Source: Rhynchopus sp. YZ270_cl-10 (taxonomy: Eukaryota; Euglenozoa; Diplonemea; Diplonemida; Diplonemidae). From it: a stretch of DNA of 64,000 nucleotides. The notes beneath the pieces were generated by a model, which saw only the letters and a program-made list of their open reading frames with translations, did not search any database and had not been told where the DNA came from. A program made the translations under genes and the position numbers. Positions within the stretch are counted from its first letter, which is position 1, and every line of letters starts with the position of its first letter. The DNA is taken from positions 310,001-374,000 of the forward strand of contig OZ037890.1 of NCBI GenBank assembly GCA_964035575.1, read 5' to 3'. This document shows positions 40,286 through 49,114 of this stretch, one piece after another.

Positions 40286-41983
40286 TCACCACACAACGTC
40301 ATTGATTGCCGTTGCAGTGTACAGAGGCGTGGAACAGCGTGCGGTTTTTACAGACAACGAAGAGGGGGGCGCTTCTGCAGGTGTGAATGGTCCTCGGGAT
40401 GTGTACCACAAAAAGAAGACTGTGCCTGCGAATATAAGCATGCTCACGTTGGCAAAGGTCATCGTTACAATGAAGGCTGTGCTGACCTCAGCAGGAGGGC
40501 TAGTCTGTGGTGGTGCAGGTGTGGGCGCGTCAGGCACACCGAGCCAGATGGCGTTGACAGTGGAGGTGCCCTGCTGTGGCGCAGACATGACAGAAAACAC
40601 AACGTTGTTCGCTGCCGCAAACGCACGCCCCTCCCCCGCACCCTGATAGCGTGTCTTGCGCAGGTCCGCCAGGTTGCTCATGTTCATCGCAACAATCGTG
40701 CTGTCCTCCCCAAAGACAAACGCCATGTCGTCCACCACCTGCAAACCCGACACAGCAACACTGCACGCCTCAGACGCCACCAGAACAGGCTTCCCTTTGT
40801 CGTGGAGTTCAAACACCGCGAAACGGTTCGCACTCACAGCGTACAGGTGCGTGGCGTCCACAGACATGCCTGTCAACGCGGCACCCATGTGCTCCTTGTC
40901 CTCCATGTTGTAGATCTGCAGTGTGCAGTCTCTCTTGTCGTGCACGTCGAAGGCGTAGAGGTGTGTGCCGTTGCACCACAGTGCGTAGTGGTCGTTCACT
41001 GCCAGGAGCGAGGTGCCTTCGCTTCCGGCAGGGATGTGCGGCTCCCAGAAGAGTCTGACGTACGCGTGGGGGTTGTCCTGCTCAGGCCTTGGGCCTAGAA
41101 GCATGAAGGCCGAGGGGTAGTACGTGCCTTCTTCTTGCACGGCGTAGATGTAGCTGTCCTGCACCATCCATGCCGTCACAGGGTTGTTGAAGTAGTACAT
41201 CAACTGGTCGCTGCGTGTGATGTCTGCCGATGCCAAGGACACACTGAACATATCCGTGCCACAGATCACAGCGGCAGTGTCAGCCCCAAACTCACGCATC
41301 CCATTATCGTTGCAGTGAAACGGCTCCGCAGCCTCCCATTTCGGCAACGCCTCCGTCCTGTACGTAAACGCACCCGCATACGCCTCGTGGTCGACCACCA
41401 TCAGCCGTGCTGTCGTCATCCCAAACACGTACACCCAATACTCACTCGCCGTGCTCTTCACAAAGATGCTCACAGGGTTGCTCACCGCAATGAACGCTGT
41501 CGACATTGTCTCTGTGGGTATCGGGGCAAGAGTAGGAGGAGCAAGTGTGCCAGAAGGCGTCTGACTCGAAGGCAAAGGAGCAGTCACGTTGCAGCCCCAA
41601 GAGAACCCAAGCACAGCCGGCCCCACGACGTCGGCCCTGATGGTCACACCCTCTGCGACAGACGCGTTGTACCGCATGAACACACCTTCCGCAATGCCCT
41701 GCAGGGGCACACCTGCTTCCGTCTCCACAGCTGCGTGCAGGCCCCACACGTACACAGAAACATCCCCATCGCAGACCACGTCCCAACAGAAGCTCCCCGA
41801 CACCAGGTCTGGTGTGAGGTGCCCGCTGGTGCCGTGCACAGCTGTGCATGTTGTGTTGTCCTGTGGTAACGCTGTGTCTGGATCGTCGGGCACAACATTG
41901 CTGACTAGCCTGGAGAGGTCTGTGTAGGGTGCTTCGGAGAACGTGAGTGCAACAAGCAAGAACATGTACACATGCCCTGCCAT
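40286..41983 (-). CDS. Type I membrane protein, propeller ectodomain (family member D)
   Basis: 565 residues starting MAGHVYMFLLVALTFSEA (signal peptide). It lacks the first propeller and long stalk of its neighbour at 43355. Residues about 39-206 match that neighbour almost perfectly: a Cys-rich lead (GSFCWDVVCDGDVSVYVWG), a short Pro/Thr linker, and first propeller strands. Residues about 207-306 diverge strongly yet keep the same length. Residues about 307-484 are again identical. A transmembrane helix (FANVSMLIFAGTVFFLW) is followed by YTSRGPF and a tail unlike the neighbour's. The 5' flanks of both genes also match (ACAGAATGGG, GACACAT before the ATG). Probably a surface protein from a recent duplication with later exchange. 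Confidence 0.85.
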   Translation of the reverse strand: MAGHVYMFLLVALTFSEAPYTDLSRLVSNVVPDDPDTALPQDNTTCTAVHGTSGHLTPDLVSGSFCWDVVCDGDVSVYVWGLHAAVETEAGVPLQGIAEGVFMRYNASVAEGVTIRADVVGPAVLGFSWGCNVTAPLPSSQTPSGTLAPPTLAPIPTETMSTAFIAVSNPVSIFVKSTASEYWVYVFGMTTARLMVVDHEAYAGAFTYRTEALPKWEAAEPFHCNDNGMREFGADTAAVICGTDMFSVSLASADITRSDQLMYYFNNPVTAWMVQDSYIYAVQEEGTYYPSAFMLLGPRPEQDNPHAYVRLFWEPHIPAGSEGTSLLAVNDHYALWCNGTHLYAFDVHDKRDCTLQIYNMEDKEHMGAALTGMSVDATHLYAVSANRFAVFELHDKGKPVLVASEACSVAVSGLQVVDDMAFVFGEDSTIVAMNMSNLADLRKTRYQGAGEGRAFAAANNVVFSVMSAPQQGTSTVNAIWLGVPDAPTPAPPQTSPPAEVSTAFIVTMTFANVSMLIFAGTVFFLWYTSRGPFTPAEAPPSSLSVKTARCSTPLYTATAINDVVW

Positions 41984-43354
41984 GGTGAAGTATGTGTCCC
42001 CATTCTGTATTGCATGGTGTGGTGTGGTGTGCTGTGTGCCATATGTGTTTGCATTGTGTCAAGTACATTCACTGCCCCCCGAGCCAGTCTCTCGTTTGCC
42101 AAATCAAAAAATGGTTACCCCGCTTTTTTGTTTCAATAATGACCCCATACCCACTGGATCACCTCCACCCCGTCCCCACCCAAGGATAAGTAAGACCAAA
42201 TACAGAACGGAACAAACGCTTCTCATAAAAGGGAAAAGGAATCGTGAAGCATGAATCATGAATGGGCCTGGGCCACATGGATAAGATGAGTTCAAACAAA
42301 AACTAAACTAACATTTTGCCACTTGATTTGTCCTCACCAATCTACTACTGTGTCTTTTTTCCCGCTGACCGCACCTATAAGTTGAAAATGCCACGCTTCA
42401 CCGTTAATCGGCCGACACAGGCACTGGTTCGGTACAGGCTATAATACCCCAGAGAGCACTCCATTGGCATGCTTTATAAAGAGGGGGTTCCTGTGTGCTG
42501 CACAGGAAGGTTTAAATACCTAAGAAATCAAAACCGGGTTTTACGCGTACATACCTGCAAGTTGCTGTTGTCCCCCTTCAGTATAGAAGGGGTTATGCTT
42601 AAAGGGTTGTGTTTAGTAACCTTATATTGTGATCTGTGCACAGTTACGCTGAGGGGGAAAACACACAAACTTGCAGATATTCACCTCCCTACGTTTCTTT
42701 TCCCTGCCAATAACTAGATCTGAAAAAAAACAAAAAAAACAAAAAAAATGAAGTTGGCAACGTGAAGACCGTAATGCGGTCTATCACGTGGTAGTTACGG
42801 GTGCAGGCACACCTCCTACAGACACATTGTACGATACCAGCCCACCAGATGAAAGCACCACTACCGAATGGCAACCATCTTTCTGCTTCATCAGTTCAAT
42901 GCGTTTGGCTTGATGAATCCGAATGTAAAAGAAAGAAAAAAATCGATATTTTCATTCTGTTGTGGAACAGCATAAAAAAAAGCTCAGTGGCGTGAGATTC
43001 AACAATCTCTATCGCTACAGAAAAGCGGACGGGGGAATAGAATAAAAACTGTAGCTGTTGATGCAGGTACCTCCGACTGACCCACGTACGATGCCAGCCA
43101 TCCGGATCAAAGCACAAATACCCTGCGATGATGAGATGTAAAAAGGAAACCTAAAAAAAAAAAAAAATAAATAAAAAAGAGGGAGAAATGCGGTGTTGGG
43201 CCTACTTGGACCTCCCGAAATATGTTTCGGGCATTTCGGGAGAATTTGCCGCGTATTTGGGCGATTTGTAACTTGTCACCTCAAATAAGAAAGATCACCT
43301 CAAAAGACATAAAAAACACTGGACGTCACCAGAGGTCGCTGTTGGTCACTACCC
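41984..43354. other. Spacer between the duplicated surface genes
   Basis: Holds a GTTGACCGCAG module (42299-42380), an AGTGC-type module (42385-42427), CCAGCC modules at 42789-42862 and 43050-43117, and a hairpin CTCCCGAAATATG/CATTTCGGGAG near 43215-43246. No gene. Confidence 0.55.
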
Positions 43355-46300
43355 TTACAGCATGGGCTCGTCCACGTCAAATTCTTGTGCGGTGAAGATA
43401 GACTTTCCCATCTCCGTTCCTGGATCCGGGTCGTTCTCCTCAGAGTCGACAGACGAAGCGAACGGTCCCTTCTCGGTATACCACAAGTAGAAGACTGTGC
43501 CCGTGAAGCATGCCAGGCAGGTGTTCAGAATCGCCATCACCACCACAAAAACCATGCTAAGTTCATAGTGGTGGATAATATATGGGGGAGCCGCAGGCAC
43601 ACCCTCAGGCACACCGAGCCAGATGGCGTTGACAGTGGAGGTGCCCTGCTGTGGCGCAGACATGACAGAAAACACAACGTTGTTCGCTGCCGCAAACGCA
43701 CGCCCCTCCCCCGCACCCTGATAGCGTGTCTTGCGCAGGTCCGCCAGGTTGCTCATGTTCATCGCAACAATCGTGCTGTCCTCCCCAAAGACAAACGCCA
43801 TGTCGTCCACCACCTGCAAACCCGACACAGCAACACTGCACGCCTCAGACGCCACCAGAACAGGCTTCCCTTTGTCGTGGAGTTCAAACACCGCGAAACG
43901 GTTCGCACTCACAGCGTACAGGTGCGTGGCGTCCACAGACATGCCTGTCAACGCGGCACCCATGTGCTCCTTGTCCTCCATGTTGTAGATCTGCAGTGTG
44001 CAGTCTCTCTTGTCGTGCACGTCGAAGGCGTAGAGGTGTGTGCCGTTGCACCACAGTGCGTAGTGGTCGTTCACTGCCAGGAGCGAGGTGCCTTCGCTTC
44101 CGGCAGGGATGTGCGGCTCCCAGAAGAGTCTGACGTACGTGCCGTCAGCCTGCTTCTCTAAGATGATGAAGGCGGCTGGGAAGCTCTGCACGCCCACTGT
44201 CTTTTCCACTTGCACGGCGTAGACGTAGCTGCCCTGCACCACCCATGCCGTCACGGGCGACGAGAAGTCGTACAGCAAACCCTTTTGCGAGATGTCCGAC
44301 GTACTCGTTGACACACTGTACAACGCTGTCCCGTCGCAAAGCACAGCAGCACTCTCACCCCCCAGCCCCTGCATCCCTTGCACGCCACACCCGATCTCCT
44401 CCGCTCCCTTCCAATTGTCAAGCGACGCCATCCTGTAAGTAAACGCACCCGCATACGCCTCGTGGTCGACCACCATCAGCCGTGCTGTCGTCATCCCAAA
44501 CACGTACACCCAATACTCACTCGCCGTGCTCTTCACAAAGATGCTCACAGGGTTGCTCACTGCAATGAACGCTGTCGACATTGTCTCTGTGGGGATCGGG
44601 GCAAGAGTAGGAGGAGCAAGTGTGCCAGAAGGCGTCTGACTCGAAGGCAAAGGAGCAGTCACGTTGCAGCCCCAAGAGAACCCAAGCACAGCCGGCCCCA
44701 CGATGTCGGCCCTGATGGTCACACCCTCTGCGACAGACGCGTTGTACCGCATGAACACACCTTCCGCAATGCCCTGCAGGGGCACACCTGCTTCCGTCTC
44801 CACAGCTGCGTGCAGGCCCCACACGTACACAGAAACATCCCCATCGCAGACCACGTCCCAACAGAAGCTCCCCGACACCAGGTCTGGTGTGAGGTGCCCG
44901 CTGGTGCCGTGCACAGCTGCGCATGTTGTGTTGTCCTGTGGGTGAGGCGGCTGGGTGTCTGGCAGTGTCGTCGTGGGTGCGTCGGTATCTGGCGGTGTGG
45001 TGGTGGGTGCACCGGTGTCTGGCACAGATGTGGACAGCGCTGTCATGGGTGCATCGGTTATTGGCGGTGCAGTTGCAGGTGCACCGGTGTCTGGCACTAC
45101 GGATGTGGGTGCTGTCGTGGGTGGTGCTGTGGGAGAAAGAGTAGGCGGTGCTCGCGTAGGTGGCGCAGACGTTGGGGGTGCCTCAGTGTCGGGTGCAACT
45201 GTGGGCACCTCAGTGTCAGGTATTCCTGTTGGGGGCACCTCAGTGTCAGGTGCAACTGTTGGGGAATGCGTCATGGGCGCTCTTGTCAGCGGTGTCTCTG
45301 TAGGTGGTGGTTGTGGTGCTGCTGTGTGCGGGGCTCCTGTGGGTGGTGCAACTGTTGCTGGGACGCGCGTGCCAGGATCAGGGAAGTCGCTCCACGGGAG
45401 CACCTCGATATTTATCTTGTCTGCGATGAGGTAGATGCCTTCACTTGTTGCAGCAACCCCAGTAGCCCGTGCACCCGTCTGCGCACCAGACCAGCCATGC
45501 CCTAATTGGGCCGTGGCCTTTATTGCGGCAGCAAAGTCGACAACGTCTAACACATGCAACGACGCAATGGTCGTGCTGCCACTGCCATCGGACGCGAGAA
45601 TGCGTGATCCGTACATCACCATACTTGTCAGGTCCGGACCAACCACCCCTGCTTGCGTCGCCAGGGCGACTTGGAGTGACGACTCGTCTTCGTGCAGGTC
45701 CTCCCGGTTGATGTCAAACACATACAACATTGTTTGGTATGGTATACAATACAGACGAGCCTCCACCACGAACATGGTACTGATGCGGCCGAGGTTCATG
45801 GTGTCCATCACCGTGACAACAATGTTATTGGTGTCGCGCACGTCTATCTCTGCCAGACCACCTGGGACGGCCGCATACACAAAGGCACCAGTCTCCTCCA
45901 CTGCAAGGACGTAGACCCAAGGGGTATCAACGGACTGCACCCATGTAGCAGGCGAGTCTGTGTTCCACTGGTACATGTAGAGCTGGTATGGGTACACCCC
46001 TACTTGTGTGACGTAGAGGTATTTGTCGTCAGCAGTCCATGCGATTCGTTCAAATGTGACAAGTAGCAGATGGTTGTCGCTGAGTTTCGATGCACTCAAG
46101 ACATCGACTCCGCGGTGTGTCATAACCGGGTCTGCCGGGTCTGTGAAGTCAATGACATACGCAACTGCCACCTGTGTGTCCGTGCTGCACACCACGACAG
46201 CAGTGACGTCGTTGATGAAATGGATTTGGTTGCCATAGTCGGTGCGGTTTGCGAGGCCCAGCTCATAGACCACACTGCCGTCGAGGGAGAGCATGGTGAG

Positions 46301-46462
46301 GCCCGACCTGCTGAGGGTCACAACTTTGTTGGTGTTGGGCACTGCTGCGATGGCGAACTGCTCCACGTCGAGGTCGTACGTCTTCAGCACATCAGAAGAC
46401 CCTCGGCTAGCATCCAAGGCAACCACTACAAGCAAGGCTGCACACCGCCACAGCCCTTCCAT
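43355..46462 (-). CDS. Type I membrane protein: LVIVD-like propeller, P/T stalk, propeller, TM (family member E)
   Basis: 1035 residues starting MEGLWRCAALLVVVALDASRG (signal peptide). An N-terminal propeller-like domain (about 25-362) with strands such as AYVIDFTDPADPVMTHRGV is followed by a long stalk (about 362-507) of D-T-x-x-P-T units with period about 6-14 residues. Residues 507-955 are the module shared with the gene at 40286: two nearly identical blocks around a diverged 100-residue block. A transmembrane helix (about 967-990) is followed by YTEKGPF and an acidic tail ending DEPML. The coding strand is much more GC-rich than the flanks. Function unknown; the architecture suggests adhesion or recognition at the cell surface. 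Confidence 0.86.
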   Translation of the reverse strand: MEGLWRCAALLVVVALDASRGSSDVLKTYDLDVEQFAIAAVPNTNKVVTLSRSGLTMLSLDGSVVYELGLANRTDYGNQIHFINDVTAVVVCSTDTQVAVAYVIDFTDPADPVMTHRGVDVLSASKLSDNHLLLVTFERIAWTADDKYLYVTQVGVYPYQLYMYQWNTDSPATWVQSVDTPWVYVLAVEETGAFVYAAVPGGLAEIDVRDTNNIVVTVMDTMNLGRISTMFVVEARLYCIPYQTMLYVFDINREDLHEDESSLQVALATQAGVVGPDLTSMVMYGSRILASDGSGSTTIASLHVLDVVDFAAAIKATAQLGHGWSGAQTGARATGVAATSEGIYLIADKINIEVLPWSDFPDPGTRVPATVAPPTGAPHTAAPQPPPTETPLTRAPMTHSPTVAPDTEVPPTGIPDTEVPTVAPDTEAPPTSAPPTRAPPTLSPTAPPTTAPTSVVPDTGAPATAPPITDAPMTALSTSVPDTGAPTTTPPDTDAPTTTLPDTQPPHPQDNTTCAAVHGTSGHLTPDLVSGSFCWDVVCDGDVSVYVWGLHAAVETEAGVPLQGIAEGVFMRYNASVAEGVTIRADIVGPAVLGFSWGCNVTAPLPSSQTPSGTLAPPTLAPIPTETMSTAFIAVSNPVSIFVKSTASEYWVYVFGMTTARLMVVDHEAYAGAFTYRMASLDNWKGAEEIGCGVQGMQGLGGESAAVLCDGTALYSVSTSTSDISQKGLLYDFSSPVTAWVVQGSYVYAVQVEKTVGVQSFPAAFIILEKQADGTYVRLFWEPHIPAGSEGTSLLAVNDHYALWCNGTHLYAFDVHDKRDCTLQIYNMEDKEHMGAALTGMSVDATHLYAVSANRFAVFELHDKGKPVLVASEACSVAVSGLQVVDDMAFVFGEDSTIVAMNMSNLADLRKTRYQGAGEGRAFAAANNVVFSVMSAPQQGTSTVNAIWLGVPEGVPAAPPYIIHHYELSMVFVVVMAILNTCLACFTGTVFYLWYTEKGPFASSVDSEENDPDPGTEMGKSIFTAQEFDVDEPML
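43605..44139. repeat. 535-bp segment repeated at 40530-41064
   Basis: Direct repeat at a constant offset of 3075 bp from 40530-41064, apparently without a single mismatch (all shadow frames are identical as well). It covers the second half of the shared propeller in the two adjacent surface genes. Confidence 0.93.
44439..44941. repeat. 503-bp segment repeated at 41364-41866
   Basis: Direct repeat, again at offset 3075, with about five substitutions. The 299 bp between the two repeated blocks (44140-44438 versus 41065-41363) have the same length but are highly diverged. Confidence 0.92.
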
Positions 46463-46894
46463 GTTATGAAATGTGTCCCATTCTGTGTTTGTGCCTTTGG
46501 GGAATAAATCAGGGCAAAATTTCCTTTGTGAAGAAATGCAGCATCATCAAAACACCACCTAATGTACGCTGCTGGGACGACCTACCCTACCCTACCCTAC
46601 CCTCCGTGGCTGTGAGGCTGGTAACACTGATGGGCTGTGCGTACGTCCACAGGTGGAGCGAGTCTACTACGTTGAATGACTTACGTTAGTAGAAAAAGAG
46701 ATAATGAAAAACAGTGTTTCACGTTATGTTCATTCTCTTTTTTTTCTTGTTAAATGGTGGCCCTCCGGGAGCCAGCTATATCTTAAATCTCTTTTCAAAA
46801 AAAAAATGTAAATGCACCTCCCTTCCCCCATCCCCTCCCCAAAGAAAAAAAAACCCCCCTTTTAAATTCTAAAAGTTTCCCTACCCCATGCCTC
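46463..46894. other. Spacer with a short CCTAC tandem repeat
   Basis: About four copies of CCTAC near 46579-46602 recall a telomere-type repeat but are too few to mean much. The rest is A/T-rich 3' flank of the GT61 gene. Confidence 0.5.
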
Positions 46895-49114
46895 TTAATC
46901 ATCCTCAGATTGAGTCGATTTTTGTTTTAAAAACTTCGTTTTGCGAGCGGAGACTTGCGTTAGTAGGGTGCGAATGACCTCCTTTGTACTGGCTATCGGA
47001 ACCGTATTGTGAGAGTCGGTGAGTGTGAAGGAGGCGTAGTTCAGTCCATAATAGCCTGAAAGATGTTTGTAACGGAAATTACTGGACGGCTTTTCTGGAC
47101 AGAAAAACTCAAACACCCCGCCCCATTGAGGAAGGAACGACATTTGGATAAGCCCGGCACCGTGCATCGCGACCAACAGATCGGTTCCCCGAGAGATTTT
47201 CATTTGCACATCAAAGTCCCAATCCGCATAATCTATAACGTTCACTACCAGCTCAAACCCCTCAACCTCCAATGCTTCTAGCATATCCACCAACGCATCC
47301 TCATTTCCAAACCTTCTGCCAATTGCATGTCCCGTTTTATAGTTTCTCCGTGCAATTAATGTAACCGAAAGACGCTTAGCCTTCGACGATACCCCCACCA
47401 AATCAAACGCACCAAGAACAAAGTCACTCCAAGCCCTTAACGTACTGCTCGATGTTCCGATACAATCATCATGGTTATTATACAAAAGAGACAACCTCGC
47501 AGGGACGTTAAACATCGCGCGTTTATAGCACACCTTTTTCCCTTTATATTCCTCTGCCAGATCTGGATACCAAAGTAACTTCTTCTTTGCAGAGTAAACC
47601 CATTGCCAGAGAGGGAGGTAGAAACCTTTGGTCATACGGTCATGAATGACGATTTGGATATCATCGAAATTAAAGCCAAGAACTGCGGCAGAAATGAAGG
47701 CATTTGTAAAATCGTGCGCAATATGAAATGGACTATAATCCCCTGCGCGGGTCACAAAATAGGTAGGTGTATCGACTATCACATCACAAATTGGTTCTTC
47801 TTCCTCCTCAAATACGGTCAACCCTTTAGTAAACCAGTCTGCAATACATTGCATGAACATGCCTTTAAAATCTAGCTTTGTGTTGATACTGCATTTTCCC
47901 TTGAGCGCACCCTTTTTAAAATCTAACCATGGATAGTCCTTTGCGTGCGGCATTTTTGAATAATCAAGCATAACATGGTGTGCCTGGCATATAGTAGTAT
48001 CAATGCTGTGTCCTCTGATACGCCGTGTATAGCATTCCATTTGACTGCCTTCGATCCGCTTTTTGTGAATGGACGATTCTTCATCTTCAGGACTGCAAAC
48101 TTCAACATGCCGTTTTTTGAATTTTGTGATGCCCGGATAGGAATATATATCTTCACACCCAGGATTGTCAATCGAAACGAATTTGGCCTCCTTTAACGCA
48201 TGGTAGTATCGCTTTTGGTAGCAGTTTACGTTGATGTTTGCATGAGGGAAGGTTGACCCATCGGAGGACGACTCTTCAGATCCCTCTGATGCAGGGCAGT
48301 GTCCCTTTGCGTCGTCATAAAGGGAACGCAGAGAGGCGCTCTCCATCAAATTCGTGCGAAATGCTTCAGGGAGCTCCCGTCTCTCCCCATCAGCCTTCCA
48401 GACAGCGTCTTTGAAGGAGTCGAGGGGGAAGTTCTTGTCAGAGAGTTCTCGACGGGCGGCGAGGGCCTCGGCTTCAGTCCCCCCGGGATGCGATTTGACG
48501 GTGTTGTCGGCGACGGAGGTGTCGTCTTTGGATTGATGTTTGTGTCGTGGTGGTGGGTCTGAGTCGTCTGAGTCGTCGGGTTTGTGGTGTTTTTTGTGTG
48601 GTGGTGGTGTGGAGGTGTCGTCGTCGTCGTCGTCGTGACGCTTTTTCTTGTGTTTTCGTGGTGGCTCCGTGGGTGTGTTGTCGTCGTCGTCGTTGCTGGA
48701 ATCTTCGGAAAAATCGTCAGATTTGCGGTGTTTTTTGTATCGTGGGGTCGTGTGCTCATTCTCCCGTTTTTTCCGCAATTTTTTTGAATTTTCGAGGATC
48801 CTACTGAGCTTTTGATCCTCCGCATCTTCAGAGTCGCTGTCAACGTCATCGCTTCCGCTGGGTTCGCTGGATTCTTCAGAACCCGCTATCGATTTGCCTT
48901 TACGCATCTGCGAGAGGCTTGTCTGAGCTGCAGCTATGACCTCTTCTAAGTCTTCTTCGTTAAGAGCGTCTAGGGCATGCTTGAAGAACAGCATGTCCGA
49001 ATGTCGGTGTGCACGTGGCGGTGTTACAGCGGGCATATCACCAAGTGTGTACACCAGCATCATCGCCAACACCCACATCACCAACAGCACGAACAGCGCC
49101 TGCATAGCTTTCAT
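46895..49114 (-). CDS. GT61-family glycosyltransferase (EOGT/POMGNT2-like), type II membrane protein
   Basis: 739 residues. An N-terminal signal anchor (about 4-25, MQALFVLLVMWVLAMMLVYTLG) implies a Golgi or endoplasmic reticulum type II protein. A long, highly charged stem (about 45-240) of Asp/Glu/Ser/Lys/His tracts follows, partly from GTC/CGT microsatellites. The catalytic region is at about 300-720. Its strongest hallmark is DLLVAMHGAGLIQMSFLP (from residue 645) followed by a GGVFEFFCPE strand, the conserved end of the GT61 (DUF563) domain found in EOGT, POMGNT2 and plant xylosyltransferases. YWPDLAEE-like and RRFGNEDALVDML segments fit the same fold. The acceptor and sugar cannot be told. 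It is next to the surface glycoprotein genes, but co-location may be chance. Confidence 0.87.
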   Translation of the reverse strand: MKAMQALFVLLVMWVLAMMLVYTLGDMPAVTPPRAHRHSDMLFFKHALDALNEEDLEEVIAAAQTSLSQMRKGKSIAGSEESSEPSGSDDVDSDSEDAEDQKLSRILENSKKLRKKRENEHTTPRYKKHRKSDDFSEDSSNDDDDNTPTEPPRKHKKKRHDDDDDDTSTPPPHKKHHKPDDSDDSDPPPRHKHQSKDDTSVADNTVKSHPGGTEAEALAARRELSDKNFPLDSFKDAVWKADGERRELPEAFRTNLMESASLRSLYDDAKGHCPASEGSEESSSDGSTFPHANINVNCYQKRYYHALKEAKFVSIDNPGCEDIYSYPGITKFKKRHVEVCSPEDEESSIHKKRIEGSQMECYTRRIRGHSIDTTICQAHHVMLDYSKMPHAKDYPWLDFKKGALKGKCSINTKLDFKGMFMQCIADWFTKGLTVFEEEEEPICDVIVDTPTYFVTRAGDYSPFHIAHDFTNAFISAAVLGFNFDDIQIVIHDRMTKGFYLPLWQWVYSAKKKLLWYPDLAEEYKGKKVCYKRAMFNVPARLSLLYNNHDDCIGTSSSTLRAWSDFVLGAFDLVGVSSKAKRLSVTLIARRNYKTGHAIGRRFGNEDALVDMLEALEVEGFELVVNVIDYADWDFDVQMKISRGTDLLVAMHGAGLIQMSFLPQWGGVFEFFCPEKPSSNFRYKHLSGYYGLNYASFTLTDSHNTVPIASTKEVIRTLLTQVSARKTKFLKQKSTQSEDD

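Noticed and set aside
40199-45505. Plus-strand frames of 244-375 codons in the duplicated surface genes
   Set aside because: Arg/His/Cys-rich shadows that repeat only because the underlying DNA is duplicated.
46579-46602. Interstitial telomere repeat (CCTAC)n
   Set aside because: Only about four pentamer copies and not a known telomere unit; could be chance.
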